Shown: positions 16,638 through 24,505, counted from the first letter of the stretch. The stretch: DNA of 64,000 nt from Erythrobacter sp. (GCA_019739335.1 CP073261.1:1494818-1558817); one strand, 5' to 3'. Numbers and translations: made by a program. The notes: generated from the letters alone by a model not told the origin.

Positions 16638-17774
16638 CTACGCCTCGATCTTCAGCAGCTTGATCGCCGCAGAGTCGAGCACCTGCCCGCCCACGCGCTT
16701 GGTGGCGTAGAAATGCACGAACGGCTTGTTGGTGAAGGGATCGCGCAGGATCTGCGTCGCGCTACGTTCGGCGATGATATAGCCCGCGCGGAAGTTGCCG
16801 AAGGCGATCGGGAAAGCGCCGCCTGCCACATCGGGCATGTCCTCGGCCTCGACCACCGGATAGCCGAGCAGGCGATCGGGCTGGCCGTCCACCATGCCCG
16901 GCTGCCACAGGAAGGCCCCGTCGGCAGTCTTGAGCTTGCGCACTTCGCTGAGGGTAGCCGAATTCATCACCCAGCTTGCGCCCTGGCGATGGCCCGCCTT
17001 GAGCGTGTGGACCAGGTCGATCAGCCGACTTTCGGGGTTGGCATCGAAGCCCGCCGCATCGCCCGAGCCGATATATTGCAGCGAACCGAACGGCCGCGCC
17101 GCATCGCCTGCCAGCGAGGTGGGGGCGGCGAGGAAGCCGCGCGGCTGGTTCACCCCGTTGCCGCCGACGAAGGCTGCGCCTTCTGCACGCGCAAATTCCA
17201 TGGCGATTTCGCTCGCCAGCCAGCCTTCGAGATCGAAGGCCGCATCGTCGAGCATGGCCTGGCTCGCCGCCGGATTGGCGTAAAGCTCGCCAGAGGGCGG
17301 GGCGATCTCGGCAAATTCGGGCGTGTCGGTTTCGGGGCGTGCCGCCGTCTCGCCGACCCAGCCCGAAGCCACGCCGCCGGTGGTGACGAGCTTGCGATAG
17401 CCGCTGGTGCCGACCTGCACCACCTGCGCGAGGGCGCGGATGGGGGAGACGTCCTTCAGTTCGGCAGCGATCATCGCGTCGATTTCACGCGGCACGGCAT
17501 AGCCGCCGTCGCCCGGAGTAGCGCCGCTGATCGACTTGATCTCGCTCTCGCGGCCGTGGCGCAGGTAGCCGTCGACAAAGCCCTTCACTTCGGGACTGGT
17601 TTCGGCACTGCCGCCGATGGCCGGACGGGCAGCTGCCCGGCTGACCTTGTCGAGCCGCGCTTTCACTTCGTCCACGTCGGAACGCAGCACGGTAATCTTT
17701 TCGTCGGCAGCGTCCTGCCGGGCGACGATGTCGAAGCTTTCGGCGAGCTGGGGGGTATCAATGAGGGTATCCAT
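16638..17774 (-). CDS. HK97-type major capsid protein, g5-like
   Basis: A 378-residue HK97-fold capsid protein. The first ~100 residues contain a coiled coil (DEKITVLRSDVDEVKARLDKV) that acts as a scaffolding delta domain and is normally cut by the prohead protease. The mature protein probably starts near SISGATPGDGGYAVP. LASEIAMEFARAEGAAFVGG lies in the expected long-helix region, and GQVLDSAAIKLLKIEA ends the protein. Between its stop and the next gene lies a GTGAGCGC/GCGCTCAC inverted repeat near 16608-16627. Confidence 0.92.
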   Translation of the reverse strand: MDTLIDTPQLAESFDIVARQDAADEKITVLRSDVDEVKARLDKVSRAAARPAIGGSAETSPEVKGFVDGYLRHGRESEIKSISGATPGDGGYAVPREIDAMIAAELKDVSPIRALAQVVQVGTSGYRKLVTTGGVASGWVGETAARPETDTPEFAEIAPPSGELYANPAASQAMLDDAAFDLEGWLASEIAMEFARAEGAAFVGGNGVNQPRGFLAAPTSLAGDAARPFGSLQYIGSGDAAGFDANPESRLIDLVHTLKAGHRQGASWVMNSATLSEVRKLKTADGAFLWQPGMVDGQPDRLLGYPVVEAEDMPDVAGGAFPIAFGNFRAGYIIAERSATQILRDPFTNKPFVHFYATKRVGGQVLDSAAIKLLKIEA

Positions 17775-17818
17775 AGGGGACTTACCTTTCTTGGGGGAGG
17801 GGAGACAAAATGGAGGAT

Positions 17819-18211
17819 TCAGGATTGGACGAGGTGAACTCGCGCCCCATGCTGGAGCGGGTGGGTGACGAGGCTGACTTCGAGCAGTTCGATATCCTCC
17901 AGCACTCGTCCCGCAGGGGAATGGCGGAAGGCTCGCGCACGGTAGCCGAAGCTGAGGCCGTTCACCGCCTTGGCGAGTAAAGCGGACACGGCACGACTGC
18001 CCGAATTGTCGATCAGCGCAATCACCCGCAGCCCGCGCGCGTCTTCCTCCACCAGCTCCACCGTGCCGATCCGCTGATCGGGGCGGTGCTGCCAGTAGAG
18101 GGGTAGCGGCACTTTGCGCTCCGCCAGCGTGCGCGAGAAGGCGCCGGGGCGGATCGTGTCCTTCGCGCCGTCGGCAATGTCGAACAGCGCGGCGTATCCG
18201 GCGATCCTCAT
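17819..18211 (-). CDS. GTA prohead protease, g4-like
   Basis: A 130-residue HK97 family prohead protease. RIAGYAALFDIADGAKDTIRPGAF is the family start. LPLYWQHRPDQRIGTVE carries the catalytic His, and GLSFGYRARAF and LLEVSLVTHPLQHGARV carry the Ser-containing strand. At 130 residues it is at the short end for the family, as in other GTAs. The start overlaps the DUF6127 gene stop by four bases (ATGA on the minus strand). Confidence 0.87.
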   Translation of the reverse strand: MRIAGYAALFDIADGAKDTIRPGAFSRTLAERKVPLPLYWQHRPDQRIGTVELVEEDARGLRVIALIDNSGSRAVSALLAKAVNGLSFGYRARAFRHSPAGRVLEDIELLEVSLVTHPLQHGARVHLVQS

Positions 18212-18516
18212 CGCAGCAGTCCCGCGATATCGAGCCGCACGGCGATGCCGATCAGCAGCAGCGCACCGATCACTCGCACGAACCAGTCGACCACGGCTTT
18301 CCACGCGCTCGCCTTGGCGGTGCGCCAGGCACCGAGCAGGTCGCGCAATTCGTCGAGATCGTCCTGCGCATTGTCGTCGCCAAGACCGAGCCGGTCGAGC
18401 ACACGCCGCGCGCCCACTTCGCTGGCTTCCTCCACAATGGCACGCAGGGTAACCAGATCGGTTCCTGCACCTTGCGCCTGCGCGATCAGCGCGGCGAGCA
18501 TGTCTTCGCGGTTCAT
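18208..18516 (-). CDS. DUF6127-like protein in the g3.5 position
   Basis: A 102-residue protein with an acidic helical N-terminal domain (LGDDNAQDDLDELRDLLGAW) and one C-terminal membrane helix (VIGALLLIGIAVRL). This layout fits DUF6127 proteins found between portal and protease in alphaproteobacterial GTA clusters. The role is unknown. A GGAGG sequence lies seven bases upstream of its ATG, inside the end of the portal gene, and the two overlap by four bases. Confidence 0.72.
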   Translation of the reverse strand: MNREDMLAALIAQAQGAGTDLVTLRAIVEEASEVGARRVLDRLGLGDDNAQDDLDELRDLLGAWRTAKASAWKAVVDWFVRVIGALLLIGIAVRLDIAGLLR

Positions 18517-19670
18517 GGTTTTGCCTCCTCGCGAATGCCGAGCATCGCGCGCTTTTCTTCGGGCGACAGGAAATCGGCCGCACTTACCTGCGCCCACAAC
18601 CGCTCGCGATCCTCGGAGAGCGCGGGCACCCGGTCGAGATCGACGGCGAGGTCGAGACCGGGGAACGAGGGCTTGATCGCTTCCTCCAGCCCGTTCAGGA
18701 TCTTGCCGGCCAGCGGCAGCAGCGTCAGTCGCCACAGCGCCCGGTTGGCCTCGCGGTAATTGGCGTAGGTATTGTCCCCCGGCAGGCCGAGCAGCATCGG
18801 CGGCACCCCGAAAGCCAGCGCAATGTCGCGCGCGGCGGCCTCCTTCAGCGTGGCGAAATCCATGTCGGCGGGGGAGAGCGATAGGCTCTGCCATTTCAGC
18901 CCGCCTTCGAGCAGCATCGGCCGCCCGGCATTGCCGCCGCCCTGGTAGGCCGCCTGCAATTCGCCCTTCAGCCGTTCGAACTGGTCGGCAGTCAACCCAG
19001 CCGCCTCTGCCCCGCCATCATAGACCAGCGCGCCGCTGGGCCGCGCCGCGTTCTCCAGCAGCGCCCGGTTCCACGCGGCAGCCGCATTGTGGATCGCCAC
19101 CGCCTGATCGGCAGCCGAAAGGCATCCCGCGCCGTAGTGATCGTCCGCCGGGTGGAAGGCCTTGAGATGGACGAGGCATGGCCAGCCCTCGGCATCTTCG
19201 ACCGGCAGATCGAGTGCGCGGTCGTCGAGCTTGTAGCGGTAGCCGCGCGGCCAGCCGTCCACTCCGGGGATTACCGTCATCCGTTCGGGGCGCAGCGCGA
19301 ACAGTTCGATGGGGCGGCCAGCGGCATCGCGGGCGATCTGCACGAAGCCGTTGCCGTGCAGCAGCAGATGCGCCGCGAGCGTTTCGAGCAGGCTCTGCCC
19401 CGCGCTGGTCGCCTTGACCAAGGCCAGCGCCTTGGGATCGGCCTCGGCCAAGGGCGCAGAGCCCACCCCCTCGGCGACTATCCGCACCGCGCGCTGCGCC
19501 ACCGGGTTGTCGAGAAAGGCATGGCGCACTGCGCTGTTGTATTCGAACGGCGCCCGCGTCCCGCCATTGGCATAATGCCACCCCCAGGGCGACTGAAACG
19601 CGTGCGCCAAAGGCACACGAGTGCCCGCCCCGCCCTTGAAGGCGGAGCGCAGGGTGTTGAGGAATGTCAT
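18513..19670 (-). CDS. Phage/GTA portal protein, g3-like
   Basis: A 385-residue HK97-type portal protein. It begins MTFLNTLRSAFKGG and shows the core motifs HLLLHGNGFVQIARD, LVHLKAFHPADDHYGAGCLS and LGLPGDNTYANYREANRAL. ATG 19670 is chosen over a GTG at 19691, because a good ribosome binding site (AGAGAGG) lies just upstream at about 19677-19683 and the GTG falls inside the terminal repeat of the inserted element. That element ends three bases from this site, so the portal gene kept its start signals but was separated from terL. Confidence 0.92.
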   Translation of the reverse strand: MTFLNTLRSAFKGGAGTRVPLAHAFQSPWGWHYANGGTRAPFEYNSAVRHAFLDNPVAQRAVRIVAEGVGSAPLAEADPKALALVKATSAGQSLLETLAAHLLLHGNGFVQIARDAAGRPIELFALRPERMTVIPGVDGWPRGYRYKLDDRALDLPVEDAEGWPCLVHLKAFHPADDHYGAGCLSAADQAVAIHNAAAAWNRALLENAARPSGALVYDGGAEAAGLTADQFERLKGELQAAYQGGGNAGRPMLLEGGLKWQSLSLSPADMDFATLKEAAARDIALAFGVPPMLLGLPGDNTYANYREANRALWRLTLLPLAGKILNGLEEAIKPSFPGLDLAVDLDRVPALSEDRERLWAQVSAADFLSPEEKRAMLGIREEAKP

Positions 19671-19685
19671 TGGATTACCTCTCTT

Positions 19686-19774
19686 TGTCACCCCGGACTT
19701 GTTCCGGGGTGGTGCTTTTCTTCATGCCTCCCTCGAAGGGGAAGCACCGATCCCGGAATAAATCCGGGGTGACA
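19686..19774. repeat. Left inverted palindrome doublet
   Basis: The first copy reads TGTCACCCCGGACTTGTTCC and continues to 19723. The second is its approximate reverse complement ending GTGACA at 19774, with changes that give GGATTTATTCC in the core. Each copy is itself a palindrome around CCCCGGA/TCCGGGG, so the doublet can fold into a long two-branched hairpin, like a REPIN. Confidence 0.8.
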
Positions 19775-19817
19775 GAAGGGGGTGACGAACTCGGCGGCGT
19801 GGGGCAAAAACCGCCCG

Positions 19818-20135
19818 ATGCGCACCTTCGAACCGACGGTCTATCTGCTCGCAAACCGCTACCGCGGCGCTCTTTACACTGGCATGACCACCGACCCGCT
19901 CGGCCGCTTCTACCAGCATCGTAATAAGGTGGTGCCCGGCTATACCGAGCGGCGGAATATCGGGTTGCTCGTGTGGTTAGAGCGGCATGACGATATCGAG
20001 TTCGCCATACGGCGGGAGAAGACCGTCAAACGCTGGCCGCGCCGGTGGAAGTTCAATCTGATCGAGGCCGAGAACCCGGATTGGCGCGATCTGGCGCTGG
20101 ATTTCGGGTTCGATCCGCTGGTGAAGAAGAATTAG
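19818..20135 (+). CDS. GIY-YIG nuclease family protein
   Basis: A 105-residue single-domain GIY-YIG protein. TVYLLANRYRGALYTGMTTD contains the two signature strands (VYLL, LYTG in place of GIY-YIG), followed by DPLGRFYQHR with the catalytic Arg and a conserved KW/EF region (FAIRREKTVKRWPRRWKFNLI). ATG 19818 is chosen over an earlier one at 19782 because it begins the domain. It points opposite to the GTA operon and lies between two palindrome doublets. Small GIY-YIG proteins of this type are usually of unknown role; linkage to flanking palindromes suggests a function in spreading them. Confidence 0.85.
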   Translation: MRTFEPTVYLLANRYRGALYTGMTTDPLGRFYQHRNKVVPGYTERRNIGLLVWLERHDDIEFAIRREKTVKRWPRRWKFNLIEAENPDWRDLALDFGFDPLVKKN

Positions 20136-20176
20136 GCCTCTCGCCACCTTCGTGTCCCCTCGGGAGGTCCCCCATT

Positions 20177-20266
20177 TGTCACCCCGGACTTGTTCCGGGG
20201 TCGGGGCTCCTCATTTGACGGCGGTGTGGAAGAAAAGCACCACCCCGGAACAAGTCCGGGGTGACA
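20177..20266. repeat. Right inverted palindrome doublet
   Basis: Copy one starts TGTCACCCCGGACTTGTTCC at 20177. Copy two is the reverse complement of the left terminal repeat and fills 20229-20266. Three of the four core copies in the element are identical over the 25-base palindrome. Confidence 0.8.
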
Positions 20267-20273
20267 GGGCTGA

Positions 20274-21617
20274 TTAGTCAAGTCGCTTCACTGAGGGTTC
20301 CACCCCCCGCTTCCCCAGCATCAACTCGCTCAGCGCCCAGACCAGCGCATCCGCCCGATCCGGCGATCGTCCTGGCCCTTCGTAAGCACCCCCCGCCATA
20401 ATCCCGCACAACTGGTCCTCGAGCGCGGCGAACTGGCCCACATGCAGAACCCGCCCCGCCTCATACAGAGCCGCCACCGGCTCCGCCCGCGCAGCTTTCC
20501 CGCGGCTCGCGTGGACCAAACGGATCGGCATCGCGCAGTCAGCGGCGCGCAGGACGCTTTCGACCATCGCTCCGCCCTGGTTGGCCTCCGCCACCACCCG
20601 GTCGGCCTGCCACGCCTCCACCGAACCAGCCACCGCGCGCGCCCAGCGTTCGGGGCTGGCCTTGCTTACCGATGCGTCGGCGAGCACCAGTCCCATTCCT
20701 GACTCTGTCAGCGCGCAGACTACGATCCCGCATTCGTCGCCCCCTGCCGAAGCAGGCGGATCGACGGCGACGACCACCCGAACGGTGTCTTCCAAAGGTG
20801 CCGCAATCCGGCACCGCTCGATCAGCGAACGGGTCCACAGCGCACCCTCGATATCGGTAAGCAGTTCGCCGTCGAGTTCCTGCCTCCCCAGCGCGGTCTG
20901 CCCGAGCCGCTGGCTGATATTGCGCACGTAGCGCGGTGGCAGGTTTTCCGCATTGTCATATGTGCTGCCTCGCGTGATCGCGGCCGCACCGCTTTCGGAT
21001 TCAGTGAACAGCCGCTGCACCAGCGGCACCGCCCGCGGGGTGGTGGTGGCGAGCACTTGCGGGCGCTCGCCCAGCCGCAGGCCGAGGCAGAGATTGTCCC
21101 ACGCCGCGATTGCTCGATCGCGGGCATGGTCCCATTTTCCAATTTCGTCGCACCAGGCGTGGCTGTGCTGCGGGCCGCGCAACGATTCCGGCTCGGCGGC
21201 GGAGTAGAGCGTTGCCTGCGCGCCGCTCGGCCAGGTCAGCCGCCGCAACGAGGGTTCGAAATTCACTTGCTTCCGGCGACGCCGCATACACGCCAGAATG
21301 CCGCTCTCGCCCTCCACCATCACTGCACGGGCTTCCGCCAGCGAGCTGGAGACCAGCGCGATCCGCGCCTCGCCATCGGTCAGCGCCTGCCCGCAGACCC
21401 ATTCTGCCCCCGCGCGGCTCTTGCCGAAACCGCGTCCGGCGCAGATCAACCAGCTCGACCAGTCGCCCGGCGGCGGCAGCTGCTCGGGCCGCGCCCAGAC
21501 ATTCCAGTAGCCTTGCAGTCCGTTGCGTTCTGCAAGGCTTAACGTGCGCAGGCGCTGCTGGCGGCGCAGCGGCGGCTCTTCGAGCAGCCAGTCGCGCAGA
21601 TCAATGATCGAGCGCAT
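20274..21617 (-). CDS. Large terminase subunit, g2-like
   Basis: A 447-residue DNA-packaging ATPase/nuclease. Walker A is GRGFGKS at 61-67, a Walker B-like acidic pair lies in HAWCDEIGKW near 150, and the nuclease domain shows VAVDPPASAGGDECG with its first Asp and SPDRADALVWALSEL near the end. The ATG at 21617 lies inside the end of the small terminase gene. The C terminus (KRLD) stops seven bases from the GIY-YIG element, so no sequence appears lost. Confidence 0.92.
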   Translation of the reverse strand: MRSIIDLRDWLLEEPPLRRQQRLRTLSLAERNGLQGYWNVWARPEQLPPPGDWSSWLICAGRGFGKSRAGAEWVCGQALTDGEARIALVSSSLAEARAVMVEGESGILACMRRRRKQVNFEPSLRRLTWPSGAQATLYSAAEPESLRGPQHSHAWCDEIGKWDHARDRAIAAWDNLCLGLRLGERPQVLATTTPRAVPLVQRLFTESESGAAAITRGSTYDNAENLPPRYVRNISQRLGQTALGRQELDGELLTDIEGALWTRSLIERCRIAAPLEDTVRVVVAVDPPASAGGDECGIVVCALTESGMGLVLADASVSKASPERWARAVAGSVEAWQADRVVAEANQGGAMVESVLRAADCAMPIRLVHASRGKAARAEPVAALYEAGRVLHVGQFAALEDQLCGIMAGGAYEGPGRSPDRADALVWALSELMLGKRGVEPSVKRLD

Positions 21618-22056
21618 CGCTGTCCCTGGTAATCCCGAGCTCTGCCCGCAAGGCATCGGCAGCGAGCTGCCGGTTGCGCATGTCGTCGAGCTTTGCGGTG
21701 AGCGAGGCTAGAACCGTTTCCTCGTCTTCTTCCTCGTCGAGCGCGCGCTGCTGGCTCACCTCGTCACGGTGGGCGAGCAGCAGGCGGATGGCTGCGGCGT
21801 TGTCGTAACGGGTCTTGGAACTGGGCGGCTGGCCCTTGCGCAGCCGCGCCAGCAGTTCCAGTTCCAGATTGTCATAGCCTTCGCAGAGCGCCTTGCGCCA
21901 GGCGCGGGCGAAATCACGATCCTTGCGGCGGAAGGCATAGGCCTTGCTGGTGTTGATCCCGGCGGCGCGCGCCGAAGCGGTGATATTCGACGTGGCGGCC
22001 AGCTTTTCGAGAAACGCGGCGCACCATTCCGGGGCCGTGTCGATGTTGTCATCCAT
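21601..22056 (-). CDS. Small terminase-like protein, g1-like
   Basis: A 151-residue protein with an N-terminal DNA-binding-like helical domain (FLEKLAATSNITASARAAGINTSKAYAFRRKD, residues about 14-45), a central ARLRKGQPPSSKTRYDNAAAIRLLLAHR segment and an acidic C-terminal part (DEEEDEETVLASL). This is the usual form of the GTA g1 small terminase. ATG 22056 is preferred to an earlier one at 22095, which would lie inside the terminator hairpin. It is the first gene of the GTA operon. Confidence 0.8.
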   Translation of the reverse strand: MDDNIDTAPEWCAAFLEKLAATSNITASARAAGINTSKAYAFRRKDRDFARAWRKALCEGYDNLELELLARLRKGQPPSSKTRYDNAAAIRLLLAHRDEVSQQRALDEEEDEETVLASLTAKLDDMRNRQLAADALRAELGITRDSDALDH

Positions 22057-22093
22057 GTGATGCAATCCCAGGCGCGATCCGGGCCGGGCACGC

Positions 22094-22125
22094 AAAAGGG
22101 CGGCTCCCGATGTGGGGAACCGCCC
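22094..22125 (-). terminator. Terminator-like hairpin in the leader of the GTA operon
   Basis: On the minus strand an 11-bp stem (GGGCGGTTCCC paired to CGGGAGCCGCCC with one G-T pair) is followed directly by TTTT. It lies between a good promoter (22169-22197) and the small terminase ATG (22056), with no gene before it. It should end most transcripts before the GTA genes, unless read through. Confidence 0.65.
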
Positions 22126-22168
22126 GTTGCTCGGCTGTTGCCGATTCGGTTTATCGCGATGTTCCGTT

Positions 22169-22197
22169 TCTCTAACCTAACAGCGTCACAATGTCAA
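22169..22197 (-). promoter_or_regulatory. Candidate promoter of the GTA operon or its leader RNA
   Basis: Minus-strand TTGACA (22192-22197) and TAGAGA (22169-22174) are separated by exactly 17 bases. The region is AT-rich compared with its surroundings. A transcript starting near 22162 would run into the hairpin at 22125 after about 37 bases. A small stem (CGGCAACAGCCG, about 22128-22142) also lies in this leader. Confidence 0.5.
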
Positions 22198-22293
22198 TAA
22201 CAAAGTGCCATAACGGTTAGTTTGTAGGACTTGCACCTGTCATCGGGCTGCCCTAGGGGCCCGTCTTCCAGCCAATACGAAGGTTTTGCGCGC

Positions 22294-22947
22294 ATGATGG
22301 GCCTGATCCGCAGCCTCTACGAATGGACAATGGCCAAGGCCGCTCACCCCAAAGCGGAATGGTGGCTGGCATTCTTCTCTTTCATCGAGAGTTCGTTCTT
22401 CCCCATCCCGCCGCATCCGCTGCTGGGGCTGATGTGCCTGGCAGAGCCGAAGAGGGCGATCCGCTTTGCGCTGATCTGCACCGTCGCTTCGGTGCTGGGC
22501 GGGTTGTTCGGCTATGCGATCGGTTATTTCCTCTATGAGGCGGTGGGGGCGTGGCTGATCGGCGCGCTAGGGCTAAGCGAAAGCTTTCCGCCGGCCGCCT
22601 GCTACCTGCGTGAGTACGACTGGGAAGTGATCGTGGTGGCGGGCACCACCCCGGTGCCGTTCAAGCTGCTGACGATCACGGCAGGGTTCATCGAGATGAA
22701 CCTCCTCACCTTCACGCTGGCGGCGATTGCCGGGCGGGCGTTCATCTTCATGACCGTGGGGATCCTGTTCCGGCTGTTCGGCGCCCCGATCAAGGCGGTG
22801 ATCGACAAGTATCTCGGCACCGTGACCACCGTGTTCGTGGTGCTGCTGATCGGCGGCTTCGTACTGCTGACCCAGCTTGGCAGCGGCGAAGGCGAAAGCG
22901 ATCCGGCGGACAAGTGTGCGCAGGTGACCAGCCTCGAAGAGATTTGA
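22294..22947 (+). CDS. DedA/YqaA-family membrane protein
   Basis: A 217-residue membrane protein of the YqaA/DedA (SNARE-associated, VTT) family, thought to act as lipid transporters. The signature runs from EWWLAFFSFIESSFFPIPP through the first conserved loop to VAGTTPVPFKLLTITAG, the second re-entrant motif with its Pro and Lys. Five or so hydrophobic segments follow. The first of two tandem ATG codons is chosen. It is divergent from the GTA operon and convergent with the palmitoyltransferase gene. Confidence 0.85.
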   Translation: MMGLIRSLYEWTMAKAAHPKAEWWLAFFSFIESSFFPIPPHPLLGLMCLAEPKRAIRFALICTVASVLGGLFGYAIGYFLYEAVGAWLIGALGLSESFPPAACYLREYDWEVIVVAGTTPVPFKLLTITAGFIEMNLLTFTLAAIAGRAFIFMTVGILFRLFGAPIKAVIDKYLGTVTTVFVVLLIGGFVLLTQLGSGEGESDPADKCAQVTSLEEI

Positions 22948-23004
22948 CGCCGGTCGGATACCTCGAACCGGTTAGCCGCAGAGCCTTGGCCGCATTCGGG
23001 AAGA

Positions 23005-24255
23005 CTAGATAATCCCCACGGCCTTGCCCGCACGTTCGAACATGCCCAGGATCGTCCCCACCTGCTCCTCGGTATGCTCGGCGCAGAGCGAGCAGCGCAG
23101 CAGGGTCATGTTCGCAGGCGTCGCGGGCGGGCGGGCGAGGTTGACGTAGAGGCCTTCCTTCAGCAGCGCTTCCCACATCGCCGCGCCCTTTTCCAGGTCC
23201 GGCATGATGACGGCGACGATGGCGCTCTGCGGCGCATCGGTGCCGAGCTGGAAGCCGAGCGCCGATAGCCCGAGGTGCAGGCGCTTCGAATTCTCCCACA
23301 GATGGTCGCGCTTGTCCTTCGCGTCCATCAGCTTGCGGATCGAGGTGGCGGCGGTCGCCACGACGCTTGGCGGAAGTGAAGCAGTGAACACATAGGGGCG
23401 GCACACCAGCCGCAGGATCTCGAACTTGGGGTGGTTGGATACGCAGAAGCCGCCCACCGTGCCCACGCTCTTGGAGAAAGTGCCGATGATGAAATCGCAC
23501 TGGTCGATCACGCCTGCCGCTTCGCAGACGCCGCGCCCGTGTTCGCCGATGAAGCCCATCGAATGCGCCTCGTCCACCAGCACCATCGCGCCGTTGGCCT
23601 TGGCCACTTTCACCATTTCGGCGAGCGGAGCGATGTCGCCGAGCATCGAATAGACGCCTTCGAGAATCACCAGTTTGCCCGCGCCTTCGGGAATCCGCTT
23701 CAGGCGCTTTTCCATCGCTTCGATATCGTTGTGCTTGAACGGCACGACTTCGGCATTGCCCAGTGCGCAGCCGTCCCAGATGCTGGCGTGGCTATCGATA
23801 TCGAGGACGATGTAATCGCCCTTCCCGGCGATGGTGGAAATGATCCCCAGATTGGCCTGGTAGCCGGTGGAGAAGACCATCGCGTGATCCATCGCGTAGA
23901 ATTCGCGCAGGGCATCCTCACACTCGCGATGGCCCTGATAGGTGCCGTTCAACACCCGGCTGCCGGTGGTGCCCGCGCCGAAATCGGCCAGCGCCTGCTG
24001 CCCTGCGGCGATCACGTCGGGATCGAAAGTCATGCCCATGTAATTGTAGGTGCCGAGCAGGATCGTATCGCGCCCGTTGCACACCGCGCGGGTAGGGGAG
24101 AGCACTTTCTCCATCACCAGGGAGAACGGATCTTCCTGCCCGGTAGAGAGCAGGCCCTCGCGCATCTGGATGATCGGATCGAACTTGGAGAACAGGTCCC
24201 TTGTTCCCCCGTCAAGATCTTCGGGCCGGTCGGCCTGCATCACGCCTTCGCTCAT
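23005..24255 (-). CDS. spt: Serine palmitoyltransferase
   Basis: A 416-residue alpha-oxoamine synthase. It condenses serine with palmitoyl thioester, the first step of sphingolipid synthesis. The PLP lysine is K262 in TFSKSVGTVGG, VDEAHS (228-232) holds the cofactor Asp, and SHAS with His156 is the substrate-stacking residue. The length and N terminus fit the soluble sphingomonad enzyme better than 5-aminolevulinate synthase or glycine C-acetyltransferase. An acyl carrier protein gene lies seven bases upstream, a hallmark of bacterial sphingolipid operons. Confidence 0.9.
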   Translation of the reverse strand: MSEGVMQADRPEDLDGGTRDLFSKFDPIIQMREGLLSTGQEDPFSLVMEKVLSPTRAVCNGRDTILLGTYNYMGMTFDPDVIAAGQQALADFGAGTTGSRVLNGTYQGHRECEDALREFYAMDHAMVFSTGYQANLGIISTIAGKGDYIVLDIDSHASIWDGCALGNAEVVPFKHNDIEAMEKRLKRIPEGAGKLVILEGVYSMLGDIAPLAEMVKVAKANGAMVLVDEAHSMGFIGEHGRGVCEAAGVIDQCDFIIGTFSKSVGTVGGFCVSNHPKFEILRLVCRPYVFTASLPPSVVATAATSIRKLMDAKDKRDHLWENSKRLHLGLSALGFQLGTDAPQSAIVAVIMPDLEKGAAMWEALLKEGLYVNLARPPATPANMTLLRCSLCAEHTEEQVGTILGMFERAGKAVGII

Positions 24256-24262
24256 GCTGGCC

Positions 24263-24505
24263 TCACTTGCTCGCCGAAGCGGTGACCGCATCGACCAGTT
24301 GCCCGAAATTCTCGATTTCCGCCTGCTGGTTCATCGAGATGATGATGTCGAATTCGTCCTCGATCGCGGCGACGAAATCCATCACCGTCAGGCTGTCGAA
24401 TTCCAGGTCCCCGGCAAAAGTGGTGGCATCCGCAATGGCCACGCCCTTTTTGTTGAAGGGTTCGATGATGTCGCGGATTTTGCTGTCGGCGGCGGCACGG
24501 TCCAT
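24263..24505 (-). CDS. Acyl carrier protein linked to sphingolipid synthesis
   Basis: An 80-residue acyl carrier protein. The phosphopantetheine serine is S38 in LEFDSLTVMDF, followed by the acidic helix II region (AAIEDEFDIII). It directly precedes the palmitoyltransferase gene, so it probably supplies the palmitoyl-thioester for that reaction instead of serving general fatty acid synthesis. ATG 24505 has AGAGGA upstream; an earlier in-frame ATG at 24571 looks too far upstream. Confidence 0.88.
   Translation of the reverse strand: MDRAAADSKIRDIIEPFNKKGVAIADATTFAGDLEFDSLTVMDFVAAIEDEFDIIISMNQQAEIENFGQLVDAVTASASK

Larger units (their letters stand above)
19686..20266. mobile_element. 581-bp GIY-YIG element with perfect 38-bp terminal inverted repeats
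   Basis: The left end 19686-19723 and the right end 20229-20266 are exact inverted copies over 38 bases, beginning TGTCACCCCGGACTTGTTCC. Each end has a second, inward-pointing copy of the palindromic core (about 19741-19774 and 20177-20200), so both ends are inverted doublets. A single plus-strand gene for a GIY-YIG nuclease fills the centre. The unit sits exactly between the terL stop (20274) and the portal ribosome binding site (about 19680), against the direction of the GTA operon. No clear target duplication is visible. The mobile nature is inference. Confidence 0.75.

Noticed and set aside
19818-20135. A homing endonuclease in an intron or intein
   Set aside because: It interrupts no gene; terL and portal are intact on either side, and the flanks are palindromic repeats without intron or intein features.
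7463-22056. An ordinary integrated prophage
   Set aside because: No integrase, repressor, replication or lysis gene and no flanking attachment repeat is visible, and gene order and sizes match RcGTA-type clusters.
23005-24255. 5-aminolevulinate synthase
   Set aside because: Same superfamily, but the soluble palmitoyltransferase-like N terminus and the adjacent acyl carrier protein fit serine palmitoyltransferase better.
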